Shown: positions 56,907 through 64,000 of the stretch, piece after piece
Numbering within the stretch: position 1 is the stretch's first letter
How the letters are laid out: every line of letters starts with the position of its first letter
Assembly (NCBI GenBank): GCA_049976725.1
Contig: JBMFHR010000001.1
Span: forward strand, 1-64,000
Direction of reading: 5' to 3'
Length of the DNA: 64,000 nucleotides
Origin: Conexivisphaera sp049976725
GTDB lineage: Archaea > Thermoproteota > Nitrososphaeria > Conexivisphaerales > Conexivisphaeraceae
Position numbers and translations under genes: made by a program
The notes under the pieces: generated by a model
Database searches by the model: none
Told to the model about the DNA's origin: nothing
Seen by the model: the letters and a program-made list of their open reading frames with translations, nothing else

Positions 56907-58170
56907 CGCGCCCCGCACGATCTCAGGCGAGTACGTTCCTCCTCCCAGCAAGTCCTACACGCACAGGGCGATGGTGGCGGCCGCGCTGGCCGACGGAGAA
57001 TCGCTCATACTGAGACCGCTGGTCTCTGATGACACGGCCGCCACAGCCAGGGCCCTCAGGTTGCTGGGGACTCGCCTCATCAGGAGGGGCGACACGCTCG
57101 TGGTCCGCCCGGCCGCGCTCAGGGCTCCAGGCGACGTGATCGATTGCGGCGGATCGGGAACGACGATCAGATTCCTCTCATCGGTCGCTTCCCTGACCGA
57201 CGGCGGGTACACGGTGCTGACTGGCTCGCGCAGGCTCAGGGAGAGGCCCGTGGGCCCCCTCTTGGACGCGCTGTCCCAGCTGGGCGTTCACGCCGAATCA
57301 ACGCGGAGGAACGGCCTCCCCCCGGTCATCGTGAGGGGCGGCGGGATGAGGGGCGGCTCCGCCACGATATCGGCGGCCGAGTCCTCCCAGTACGTTTCGT
57401 CCATACTCCTCTCAGCGCCAAGGTCGAGGGACGGCGTCGAGCTCAGGGTTAGCGGGATAGTTTCGAGGACATATGTGGACGCGACGCTCGCGGTCATGGA
57501 GTCGTTCGGCGCGCGCTTCCGCCGCTCGGGCTACGAGTCGTTCGGCGTCGAGCCGACAGGCTACAGGGGCACGAGGTTCGAGGTGCCCGGGGACTACTCG
57601 TCGGCGTCCTACGCGATGGCCCTGGCCGCGGCGGTGGGCGGCACGCTGGTTGTGAGGGGCCTCGGGACCTTCCCGCAGGCGGATGCCAGGATCATCGAGG
57701 TGCTGGAGAACATGGGCGCCCGCCTGCGCCCGGGCGCTGACGGGTCACTCACTGTGGAGTCGGACGGGGCCCTCCGCGGCGGCTCCTTCGACCTCAGGGA
57801 CTCGCCAGACCTGCTGCCGGTGGTCGCTGTCCTGGGGGCCCTGGCGTCCGGCCGCACGCGCATAACGGGGATAGCGCACACCAGGCTCAAGGAGTCCGAT
57901 CGCCCCGCTGCCATGGCGGAGGAGCTCACCAAGCTCGGCTGCCGGGTCTGGGTCGGCGACGACTGGTTGGAGATCCAGGGACCCGCCTCCCCTCCCACGT
58001 CCACGGTTGTCCTCAGCGATCACGGGGACCACAGGATATTCATGTCCCTGGCTGTGGCATCAGCAGCGCTCAGGGGGCGCGTGGCCCTGGCGCCCAGCAG
58101 GAGCTACGCGAAGTCTTACCCTGGGTTCCTGGACGACATGAGGAAACTCGGCGTAGATATTATTAATTAA
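56896..58170 (+). CDS. aroA: 3-phosphoshikimate 1-carboxyvinyltransferase (EPSP synthase)
   Basis: Adds enolpyruvyl from PEP to shikimate-3-phosphate. Conserved parts are VPPPSKSYTHRAMVAAALA (Lys and Ser of the active site), IDCGGSGTTIRFLSSVA, GSRRLRERPVGPLLDAL, GDYSSASYAMALAA and RLKESDRPAAMAEEL. The 424 residues match the two-domain enzyme. ATG within the aroK 3' end. Confidence 0.93.
   Translation: MRFSAPRTISGEYVPPPSKSYTHRAMVAAALADGESLILRPLVSDDTAATARALRLLGTRLIRRGDTLVVRPAALRAPGDVIDCGGSGTTIRFLSSVASLTDGGYTVLTGSRRLRERPVGPLLDALSQLGVHAESTRRNGLPPVIVRGGGMRGGSATISAAESSQYVSSILLSAPRSRDGVELRVSGIVSRTYVDATLAVMESFGARFRRSGYESFGVEPTGYRGTRFEVPGDYSSASYAMALAAAVGGTLVVRGLGTFPQADARIIEVLENMGARLRPGADGSLTVESDGALRGGSFDLRDSPDLLPVVAVLGALASGRTRITGIAHTRLKESDRPAAMAEELTKLGCRVWVGDDWLEIQGPASPPTSTVVLSDHGDHRIFMSLAVASAALRGRVALAPSRSYAKSYPGFLDDMRKLGVDIIN
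58158..58170 (+). promoter_or_regulatory. TATA element of aroC
   Basis: The AT-rich end of aroA (tattaattaa, 58161-58170) lies about 27 nt before the aroC GTG, giving aroC a separate leaderless promoter. Confidence 0.5.
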
Positions 58171-58191
58171 TGGATATTCGCCCGGAGCTCC

Positions 58192-59286
58192 GTGCCCCCG
58201 AACGAGCTGGGCGAGCGCCTCAGGGTGATTTTCGTAGGTGAGAGCCACGGGAGACTGGTGGGCGCCGTAGTGGACGGGCTGCCCGCGGGCCTGGAGCTCT
58301 CCGAGGCCGACGTCCAGCCCATGCTGGATCTGAGGCGTCCCTCGCGCGGCGTCCACTCGACGACCAGGGGCGAGCCCGACAGGGTGGAGATACTGACGGG
58401 GATTTACCGCGGAAAGACGACGGGTGCCCCGGTGCTGCTGGCGATCATGAACGAGGACGTCGACTCCTCGCCGTACGAGGGCCCCCCGGTGCCGAGGCCG
58501 GGACACGCCGACTACACCGCGTGGATCAAGTACGGGGGCCACAACGATCCTCGCGGCGGCGGCCGCTTCTCGGGCAGGTTGACCGCCGCTATGACGGCGG
58601 CTGGCGCGGTGGCGCTGAAGCTCCTGAGGGTCACGCTGGGGATCGAGGTCATGGCGTACACGGTCGAGATAGGCGGCATACGCGCCAGGGAGGGGCTCAC
58701 GCTGGAGGACGTCAGGAGAAGGTACGAGTACCCGCTCAGGTGCCCCGATCCCGAGGCCTCCCGCCTAATGGAGGAGGCGCTGGAGAGGGCGAGGAAGGAC
58801 GGCGACAGCCTGGGCGGGGTTGTCGAGGCGATCGCGCTCGGCGTCCCCCCTGGGCTCGGGGAACCGCTCGTCGACACGCTGGACGGGGATCTGGCCAAGG
58901 CCCTCTTCGCAATACCCGCCGTGAAGGGCGTGGAGTTCGGTGCCGGGTTCAGGGCCGCGAGGCTCAGGGGATCGGAGAACAATGACCAGTACGTGGTGGA
59001 TGGGGGGAATGTGCGCACGCTCACCAACAACTCCGGCGGCATACTCGGCGGCATCAGCAATGGCATGCCCCTCGTGGTGAGGGTCGCCTTCAAGCCGGTC
59101 CCGTCGATACGCAGGCCGCAGCGCAGCGTCAGGCTGGACACCATGGAGGAGGTGGAGCTCGTCGTGAGGGGCAGGCACGACGTCTGCGTGGTGCCGAGGG
59201 CTGTGCCAGTGGTGGAGTCGATGATCGGCATAGTGCTCGCCGATCATGCCCTGAGGGCCGGGGCTATCCCCAGCGTGCTGAGGTGA
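58192..59286 (+). CDS. aroC: Chorismate synthase
   Basis: FMN-dependent last step of the pathway; 364 residues. Signatures are RVIFVGESHGRLVGAVVDGL, RPSRGVHSTTRGEPDRVEIL, GGGRFSGRLTAAMTAAGA, SENNDQ-like RGSENNDQYVVDGG, GGISNGMPLVVRVAFKPVPS and DHALRAGA. Many archaeal and bacterial enzymes of this length are monofunctional and need an external flavin reductase. GTG start from the TATA spacing. Confidence 0.93.
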   Translation: MPPNELGERLRVIFVGESHGRLVGAVVDGLPAGLELSEADVQPMLDLRRPSRGVHSTTRGEPDRVEILTGIYRGKTTGAPVLLAIMNEDVDSSPYEGPPVPRPGHADYTAWIKYGGHNDPRGGGRFSGRLTAAMTAAGAVALKLLRVTLGIEVMAYTVEIGGIRAREGLTLEDVRRRYEYPLRCPDPEASRLMEEALERARKDGDSLGGVVEAIALGVPPGLGEPLVDTLDGDLAKALFAIPAVKGVEFGAGFRAARLRGSENNDQYVVDGGNVRTLTNNSGGILGGISNGMPLVVRVAFKPVPSIRRPQRSVRLDTMEEVELVVRGRHDVCVVPRAVPVVESMIGIVLADHALRAGAIPSVLR

Positions 59287-59290
59287 TGCG

Positions 59291-60520
59291 ATGGGGCTGG
59301 ACGAGCTGAGGAGGCGGTCCAGGGAGCTCCTCTTGGCTGTGCTCAGGTCGGCCGCAGAGCGGCGCCGGGTGGCCGCGGCTGCCGCGGCCGAGAAGGCGAG
59401 AATGGGGTTGCCCCTGGAGGATCCCTACGTAGAGGGCGAGCTGTGGGACATCGCCATGGAGGAGGCCGAGAGGTCAGGGATGGATCCCAGGTCCGCCGGC
59501 CGCCTCACCTGGGAGCTCGTGAGGGACTCGCTCGTGGTTCAGGGCGCGCTCAGGGACGAGCCGATGTATCCTCCCAGCGCCTCGGAGGAGGACGTAGTCA
59601 GGCTCGACCTCGACGTCTGGCCCCCGCTGCTCGAGCTGGGGGGCGGCGGACACGCCGGCTCGCTGGAGGCGGCGGAGTCCGAGCTCGCGGGGGCCCTGGG
59701 GGTCTCCTCGGAATCCACGGTGGCTTTCCCGTCCCTGAGGGAGGCGTTCAGGACCGCGCTGCGCGCGATCGCGGAGGGCGTGGGCGCCGTCCTCTACGAG
59801 CCGGTGCATCCCTGGGTGGCGCAGGCCGTGTGGGAGGCCGGCGGGCGTCCCTACCGCGTGCACCGGGAGGTGGGGGACTGCTGGAGGCTCAGGCTGCCCG
59901 ACTCGGTCCGTCGCGGCTGGATCGTGGTCGTGGAGAACCCCGACTACGTCACCGGCGTAGTTCACGGCGCCGGCGAGATCGACGAGCTGCACGCCTTCTC
60001 AGCCTCCTCCGGAGTGCAGTTGGTGCACCTCAGCGCCTGCGCGATTCCATCCGGGGGCATGCCGCCTCCTCCAGATGACTCCGTGTGGATCGGCGGCATT
60101 GGTTGCGCGCTGGGCTCGGTGGACTCGGGCCCCGCGTGGATCGTGGCGCGCCGGCTCTCCGGCAGGCTGCGCAGGCTGAGGGACTCCGTGGGCGCTCTGC
60201 CCCGTCCCACGGACGTCTCGGCGACCGCCTCCGCAATCTCGTCCGGGGCCCTCGCCCGCGTGAGGGATCGCGTTTCGGAGAGGCTCAGCGTAGTGCGGGA
60301 GCTTCTCCCGAGGGGCCTCGTCGAGTACTGCGAGCCCTCTCTGGGCCCCCACCTTTTCGCGCTGGGGCCGAGGGTCCCCGCCTGGAAGTCGGGCGTGGCG
60401 CTGGCCAGGGGCGCGGCCTTCGGCCGCTACCCCGATGGGTTCCGCATCAACTTCATGGTGGACGAGGACGTGCTCAGGCTCGGGCTTGGGAGGCTTGTTC
60501 TCTCACTACTTCAGCGATGA
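59291..60520 (+). CDS. Chorismate mutase fused to a degenerate aminotransferase fold
   Basis: Residues 1-90 form an AroQ-type chorismate mutase: LDELRRRSRELLLAVLRSA, K35 in AAAEKARMGLPLEDP, and a long third helix. Residues about 120-409 follow the fold of class I PLP aminotransferases (EAAESELAGALGVSS, AVLYEPVHPWVAQAVWEAGG, VVVENPDYVTGVVHG, FRINFMVDEDVLRLGLG). The position of the PLP lysine reads GGIGCALGSVDSGPAWIV with no Lys, and the Asp that holds the pyridine nitrogen is missing from VQLVHLSACA. The protein has only two lysines, K35 and K366. It probably makes prephenate; the second domain is likely non-catalytic, perhaps a binding or regulatory part. ATG five bases after aroC. Confidence 0.78.
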   Translation: MGLDELRRRSRELLLAVLRSAAERRRVAAAAAAEKARMGLPLEDPYVEGELWDIAMEEAERSGMDPRSAGRLTWELVRDSLVVQGALRDEPMYPPSASEEDVVRLDLDVWPPLLELGGGGHAGSLEAAESELAGALGVSSESTVAFPSLREAFRTALRAIAEGVGAVLYEPVHPWVAQAVWEAGGRPYRVHREVGDCWRLRLPDSVRRGWIVVVENPDYVTGVVHGAGEIDELHAFSASSGVQLVHLSACAIPSGGMPPPPDDSVWIGGIGCALGSVDSGPAWIVARRLSGRLRRLRDSVGALPRPTDVSATASAISSGALARVRDRVSERLSVVRELLPRGLVEYCEPSLGPHLFALGPRVPAWKSGVALARGAAFGRYPDGFRINFMVDEDVLRLGLGRLVLSLLQR

Positions 60521-60983
60521 CTGGCTTGAGGCGCGTGTAGGTCGACCTCAGGTGCTCCGGCAACACCTTCACGTCCGCCAGCACGGGCATGAAGTTCGTG
60601 TCGCCGGCCCACCTAGGGACTACGTGGTAGTGCAGGTGCTCCATCCCCGCCCCCGCGTGCCTTCCCAGGTTCGCTCCCACGTTGAAGGCATCCGGGTTCA
60701 TCGTCCTCCGGAGGGCCTCTATAGAGGCCGATATCAGCCGATGGATCTCCAGCGCCTCCTCCGCGGTCAGCTCGCCCGGCATCCTGACGTGCCTCACCGG
60801 CACGACCATCAGGTGGCCGTTGTTGTAGGGAAACCTGTTCATGATCACGAACGCGTTCCTGCCCCGATGGAGCACGAGCTTCTCATCCTCTGGTCCCTCG
60901 AGCGCCTCGCACAGGACGCACCCGCCGCGCCCGGTCGAGCGCGATATGTATTCCATCCTCCAGGGCGCCCAGAGCCTCCTCAC
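60474..60983 (-). CDS. HIT-family nucleotide hydrolase or phosphorylase
   Basis: A 169-residue HIT protein of the Ap4A/adenylyl hydrolase branch. The zinc-type pair CVLCEA near residue 22, then FVIMNRFPYNNGHLMVVPVR, and the histidine triad in EHLHYHVVPRW (Tyr where many have Trp). Such proteins clear dinucleoside polyphosphates or nucleotidyl intermediates. GTG start overlapping the stop of the upstream gene (60980-60983); the 3' end overlaps the chorismate-mutase fusion gene by 47 bp. Confidence 0.85.
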   Translation of the reverse strand: MRRLWAPWRMEYISRSTGRGGCVLCEALEGPEDEKLVLHRGRNAFVIMNRFPYNNGHLMVVPVRHVRMPGELTAEEALEIHRLISASIEALRRTMNPDAFNVGANLGRHAGAGMEHLHYHVVPRWAGDTNFMPVLADVKVLPEHLRSTYTRLKPVIAEVVREQASQARA

Positions 60984-61600
60984 GCCCTCGCATCCGGCTT
61001 GCCTCTAAAAAAAGTGCCCGGCCCCGGGGCGAACCTCCCGTGCCTCCTGGAGATCCTGAGCGCCGCCTCCACGTCCCGGCGGACCCTCATTCCTCCTCCT
61101 GTGGTGTTCCTCTCATCGACGAGCTCCAAGACGTACTCCTTCCCCAGGACGTCCGCGGCCTCGCGAATTATCGCGCGCGCCCTCTCGGGGTCCCCTGACC
61201 CGAGCCTGACAGTCCGCGCGCGCGCCCTGAGCGCCAGCAGCTTCCTCAGGAGGGCCGCGACGGAGCCGGGATCCCTGTAGACCCCCTCGTGGACTATCCT
61301 ACCCTTGTAGTGCACAACCACGCCTATCCTGCGGCCCGGATCCACACCGATCAGCAGATCCTCCCTCCCGCTGCTCATTGCTGAGAGCACGAGCGCGGCG
61401 TCCAGCACGTCGTCCCCGGTCAGATCCTCGTAGCAGATGAGCCTCGCCCCTCTCAGGTCGCCGATCTCCCCCCTGGTGGTGAGGACCAGCGAGGCTTCGA
61501 AGCGCTCCCAGGGCAGGCGAGCGGAGAACTCCACGCCGAGCCTCCTGAGGAGCGATACGAATGAGTAGAACGCGCGGCCATCCGTCGTGGCCACGACCAC
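60980..61600 (-). CDS. Conserved archaeal protein with RNase H-like segment
   Basis: A 206-residue protein with DLLIGVDPGRRIGVVVHYKG, which looks like the first strand-hairpin of the RNase H/RuvC fold, then RLGSGDPERARAIIREA and ELVDERNTTGGG. This may be a resolvase-type nuclease relative; catalytic acids are not settled. The GTG at 61600 is the only start in this frame, but the TATA (61644-61654) points to the ATG at 61620, which is in a frame that hits a stop after four codons. One extra G/C in the 6-base run at 61609-61614 would join them. Confidence 0.65.
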   Translation of the reverse strand: MVVATTDGRAFYSFVSLLRRLGVEFSARLPWERFEASLVLTTRGEIGDLRGARLICYEDLTGDDVLDAALVLSAMSSGREDLLIGVDPGRRIGVVVHYKGRIVHEGVYRDPGSVAALLRKLLALRARARTVRLGSGDPERARAIIREAADVLGKEYVLELVDERNTTGGGMRVRRDVEAALRISRRHGRFAPGPGTFFRGKPDARA

Positions 61601-61636
61601 CCTCGTCAGGGGGGCACCATCGTCTCGGGCTCCAGG

Positions 61637-61885
61637 CTAGGTGCTTATAAAATTAGGCCCGCTCCCGGGCTCACGGCGGCCAGTCCCGAGGGATCTGGAT
61701 CGTGTGGGCTCCACGCCCTCATCGCCCTCCTTCTGCTCTATCACCTCGAAGTCGAACGCTCCCGTCATGCTGGAGACCTGCCCCAGCGCCTCCACCAGCA
61801 TGTTGCCCAGATAGATTTCGTCGGCCCAGCTCTCCTTGGGCTTCAGTATGACCAGGAACTTGTAGGACCTGCCCCTCTCGGCCAC
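61637..61885 (-). CDS. Small hypothetical protein
   Basis: An 82-residue protein with YKFLVILKPKESWADEIYLG and LVEALGQVSSMTGAFDFEVI, then a charged, Gly/Arg-rich C-terminal tail. I do not recognise the family. The GTG at 61885 is inferred from a minus-strand TATA (ttaaaattattg on plus, 61910-61921) about 27-30 nt upstream; the longer open frame to 62074 overlaps the next gene. It has the same strand as its neighbours. Confidence 0.5.
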   Translation of the reverse strand: MAERGRSYKFLVILKPKESWADEIYLGNMLVEALGQVSSMTGAFDFEVIEQKEGDEGVEPTRSRSLGTGRREPGSGPNFIST

Positions 61886-61950
61886 GGTAATCCAAGGGCC
61901 TGTCCACCTTAAAATTATTGTGACTGGGGCGACCATGTCCGTCTGCCGGC

Positions 61951-62211
61951 TCAGCCCGGCGGCCACCTCGGCGGCTCCTCGCCCGCACAGTGCACGGTCC
62001 CCTTTATTCTCCTGAGGAAGCTCGGGCACTGGAAGCAGACGAGGAACGGGACCTGGGAGTTGGTCACGGGGCACATGACTGCCTCCCTCTTGAGCTCCGA
62101 GATCCTCCTGGAGCTGATAACGCCCTTCAGCCCCTCAGTGTATTCAGCCGGCAGGCGGAACGGCTTCTCGACCTCCACGACCTCCACGATGTACTTGGGC
62201 CCCTCGGCCAT
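61951..62211 (-). CDS. Small conserved Cys-containing protein
   Basis: An 86-residue protein with EVEKPFRLPAEYTEGLKGVI and a Cys cluster (VMCPVTNSQVPFLVCFQC, then RRIKGTVHCAGEE) that could bind zinc or an Fe-S cluster. I recall similar short proteins in other TACK archaea but not a function. The ATG is about 27 nt from the bidirectional TATA at 62234-62242. Confidence 0.6.
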   Translation of the reverse strand: MAEGPKYIVEVVEVEKPFRLPAEYTEGLKGVISSRRISELKREAVMCPVTNSQVPFLVCFQCPSFLRRIKGTVHCAGEEPPRWPPG

Positions 62212-62233
62212 CGCCCCACGGATCCCACCTCAC

Positions 62234-62242
62234 GTTTTATAC
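62234..62242. promoter_or_regulatory. Bidirectional TATA element
   Basis: gttttatac lies about 27 nt from both the minus-strand ATG (62211) and the plus-strand GTG (62266). Both genes would be leaderless. Confidence 0.55.
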
Positions 62243-62265
62243 TCACCGCCGCCCCTGCGGGCGGC

Positions 62266-62880
62266 GTGGACCTGTTCGGATTCTACAGGGTCGCCTCCAG
62301 GCTCAAGGTCACCAAGAGGGCCGGCTGGGCCAGGAGGACCCCCTCTGCGGACGTCGAGAGCGTCGCCGATCACTCGCTCATGACCTCCATGCTGTCGCTT
62401 ATACTGGCCGAGGACCGCGGACTTGACGCACAGAGGTGCGCCGCACTCGCCGCGGTCCACGACCTCGCCGAGTCAGTGGTGGGCGACATGCTCCCCGATG
62501 AGGTCCCGCCCGACGAGAAGCATGCGATGGAGCGCGAGGCACTCGCCGCGATAGCCGGGCTGCTGGGGGACGGCGAGATCCTGCTGAGGCTGTACGATGA
62601 GTACGAGCTGGGCGAGACCGCCGAGTCCCGCCTGGTCCATCAGGTGGACAAGCTGGAGATGGCGCTGCAGGCCATCTCCTACTACATGGACGGCCTGCTG
62701 AGCCGCGAGGACGCTTGCGAGTTCGTGGAGGGCGCCCTCCGCCACATCTCCGATCATGTGCTCGTGGAGCACCTGCGCTCCGCCCTCCGCTCCTCCGGGC
62801 TGAGCTGCCCCACCCTCCGGCGACCCCCTCCGGGGGCCGATCCGTTTATTTCTCGGATCATTTTGGAGGGTCGCGTTTGA
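62266..62880 (+). CDS. HD-domain nucleotidase-like protein
   Basis: A 204-residue metal-dependent phosphohydrolase of the YfbR/HDDC2 5'-deoxynucleotidase group. Metal ligands are His in ESVADHSLMTSML and His-Asp in AAVHDLAESVVGD, then VHQVDKLEMALQAI. The C-terminal 35 residues are Pro/Arg-rich. The GTG at 62266 is placed by the bidirectional TATA; a longer in-frame start would overlap the Cys gene. The stop overlaps the ino1 TTG (TTGA). Confidence 0.8.
   Translation: MDLFGFYRVASRLKVTKRAGWARRTPSADVESVADHSLMTSMLSLILAEDRGLDAQRCAALAAVHDLAESVVGDMLPDEVPPDEKHAMEREALAAIAGLLGDGEILLRLYDEYELGETAESRLVHQVDKLEMALQAISYYMDGLLSREDACEFVEGALRHISDHVLVEHLRSALRSSGLSCPTLRRPPPGADPFISRIILEGRV
62839..62859. promoter_or_regulatory. 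Inverted repeat around the ino1 TATA box
   Basis: GATCCG (62839-62844) and CGGATC (62854-62859) flank a TATA (gtttattt, 62844-62851). The TATA lies about 29 nt before the TTG. A protein binding the repeat would block or assist the promoter. A ggagg Shine-Dalgarno at 62864-62868 could serve transcripts from the HD gene. Confidence 0.45.
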
Positions 62881-64000
62881 AGATACGTCTGGCCATACTC
62901 GGTCAGGGCCTCGTCGCCTCACACTTCGAGGTGGGGCTCGAGAGGCTCAAGAGTGGGGAGATCCAGCCGTACGGGGTCCCGCTGGCCAAGTTCCAGTTGC
63001 CTTACAGGCCGGAGGACCTCGAGACCGTCGTGGCTTACGACGTTGACGAGTCGAAGGTCGGCAGGAGCGCCTACGATGTGGCCAAGTCGCTGGTCGGCAG
63101 CGAGCTCCCGGTGCCCCGCTCGCTCGGCGATGTGGAGGTGAGGAGGGGGATACACCTCGGGAGCGCCAGGGGAATGCCCTACAGCGCCAGGGGCCTCGAG
63201 GAATCGCTCGGGGTGGAGGGCGCCGTCAACTCCCTCGTGGATGACTGGAAGTCCCTGGGCGTCGACGTCGTCGTGAACGTGATAACGACCGAGAGGGGCG
63301 ATGCCTTCGGGTCGGCGGAATCCATCGCGAAGGCCGTGAAGTCCGGTGACCCGGGCCTCACCGCGTCCCACGCGTACGCGTACGCCCTGGCCAAGTACTC
63401 ATCTGAGCGTGGGGGAGCCTCCTTCGTCAACGCGATACCCACGCCGCTGGCCAACGATGAGGGCGTGGTGGAGCTCTACCGCACGAGCGGGGCGCTGGTC
63501 CTGGGCGACGACGGCGCGACAGGGGCGACACCGCTGACGGCTGACCTCCTGGAGCACATGGCCGAGAGGAACAGGAAGGTGGAGTTCATCGTGCAGTTCA
63601 ACATAGGCGGCAACACGGACTTCCTGGCCCTGACGGAGCCCGGGAGGAACATGATGAAGGAGATCACGAAGAGCGGCATGGTGGACGATATACTGGGCTA
63701 CGACGCGCCGCACTTCATAAAGCCGACCGGCTACCTGGAGCCGCTGGGCGACAGGAAGTTCGTGGCGATGCACCTGAGCTACCTGAGCTTCAACAACGCG
63801 GTGGACGACGTCTACGTTCTCGCGAGGATAAACGACAGCCCGGCGCTCGCAGGCATACTGGTTGACCTAACGAGGCTGGCCAGGCTGGCGCTCGAGAGGG
63901 GCGCACGGGGGACCGCGTACGCCATCAACGCGTTCTACATGAAGCGGCCGGGCCCGGCCGGCAGCCCGGCCATCTCCAAGATACTGGCGTTCGAGGGCCT
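62877..64000 (+). CDS. ino1: Inositol-1-phosphate synthase, 3' end beyond the window
   Basis: NAD-dependent conversion of glucose-6-phosphate to L-myo-inositol-1-phosphate, the source of archaeal inositol lipids and solutes such as di-inositol phosphate. About 374 codons are present and the frame runs off the end. The NAD loop is ILGQGLVASHFEVGLER. Others are VAYDVDESKVG, VVVNVITTERGD, FVNAIPTPLAND, GDDGATGATPLTADLLEHMA, FNIGGNTDFLALTEPGRNM, KPTGYLEPLGDRKFVAMHL and RINDSPALAG. TTG start overlapping the HD gene stop, with its own TATA. Confidence 0.88.
   Translation, partial: MKIRLAILGQGLVASHFEVGLERLKSGEIQPYGVPLAKFQLPYRPEDLETVVAYDVDESKVGRSAYDVAKSLVGSELPVPRSLGDVEVRRGIHLGSARGMPYSARGLEESLGVEGAVNSLVDDWKSLGVDVVVNVITTERGDAFGSAESIAKAVKSGDPGLTASHAYAYALAKYSSERGGASFVNAIPTPLANDEGVVELYRTSGALVLGDDGATGATPLTADLLEHMAERNRKVEFIVQFNIGGNTDFLALTEPGRNMMKEITKSGMVDDILGYDAPHFIKPTGYLEPLGDRKFVAMHLSYLSFNNAVDDVYVLARINDSPALAGILVDLTRLARLALERGARGTAYAINAFYMKRPGPAGSPAISKILAFEG

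Noticed and set aside
1..64000. CRISPR arrays, insertion sequences, integrases, rRNA genes
   Set aside because: No regularly spaced repeats, transposase or integrase motifs, or conserved rRNA segments were seen on either strand.

Overview
The window looks like chromosome from a GC-rich (about two-thirds GC by eye), thermophilic TACK archaeon (Thermoproteota). This is inferred from archaeal housekeeping genes (Hjc resolvase, EndA, ATP-dependent DNA ligase, archaeal-type LeuRS, GHMP shikimate kinase, 3-dehydroquinate synthase II, a DUF2258-like protein), heavy AGG/ATA codon use, and TATA boxes about 27 nt upstream of start codons with little or no 5' leader. GTG and TTG starts are very common. 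Genes are packed edge to edge. I see no rRNA, tRNA, CRISPR array, insertion sequence or prophage. A 100-N assembly gap lies at 12661-12760. I cannot name the genus; a Conexivisphaera-like lineage is only a guess.

Layout. 0-2 kb: mqnC and an MTA phosphorylase. 2-13 kb: DUF2258-like protein, radical SAM enzyme, methyltransferase, malate dehydrogenase, MFS permease, M20 hydrolase, SufS, cobalamin adenosyltransferase, Hjc, FkbM-like methyltransferase, ROK kinase, then two genes cut by the gap (ornithine cyclodeaminase-like and acetoacetyl-CoA synthetase-like). 13-17 kb: SufT-like protein, a tandem phosphohexuloisomerase-like protein, an iron-type alcohol dehydrogenase and a SPASM radical SAM enzyme. 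17.5-20 kb: mqnE-mqnA-mqnD. 20-28 kb: ABC-2 exporter, GAPN, CBS protein, thiolase plus DUF35, a B3/B4 protein, isocitrate dehydrogenase, a dual-specificity phosphatase. 28-43 kb: leuS, sugar-nucleotide genes, nitroreductase, DNA ligase, CDF transporter, hexulose-phosphate synthase, PhoU-like/endA, and two nucleotidyltransferase-type genes. 43-47.5 kb: a Tad/type-IV-pilus-like ATPase with two platform proteins and a zinc-ribbon protein. 47.6-51 kb: a dCTP-deaminase homologue, DUF763, glycosyltransferase, macrodomain. 51-60.5 kb: a near-complete archaeal shikimate operon (asd, ADTH synthase, DHQ synthase II, aroD, CBS, aroE, aroK, aroA, aroC) ending in a chorismate mutase fused to a degenerate aminotransferase fold. 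60.5-64 kb: HIT protein, small conserved genes, HD protein and the start of inositol-1-phosphate synthase.

How it fits together. The shikimate operon makes chorismate. MqnA, MqnE, MqnC and MqnD would turn chorismate into the menaquinone naphthoate precursor, with the MTA phosphorylase the obvious local candidate for the missing nucleosidase step. Hexulose-phosphate synthase and the tandem isomerase fit the archaeal reverse ribulose-monophosphate route to pentose phosphates. GAPN, malate and isocitrate dehydrogenases cover central carbon metabolism. Inositol-phosphate synthase points to inositol lipids or compatible solutes.

Main points for a second look: the chorismate mutase/degenerate aminotransferase fusion, a dCTP-deaminase homologue with Ala at the catalytic Glu position, the tandem phosphohexuloisomerase, a leader ORF before the SPASM radical SAM gene, a possible SD-sequestering leader at the head of the shikimate operon, and three genes whose 5' ends suggest one-base deletions or non-standard starts.
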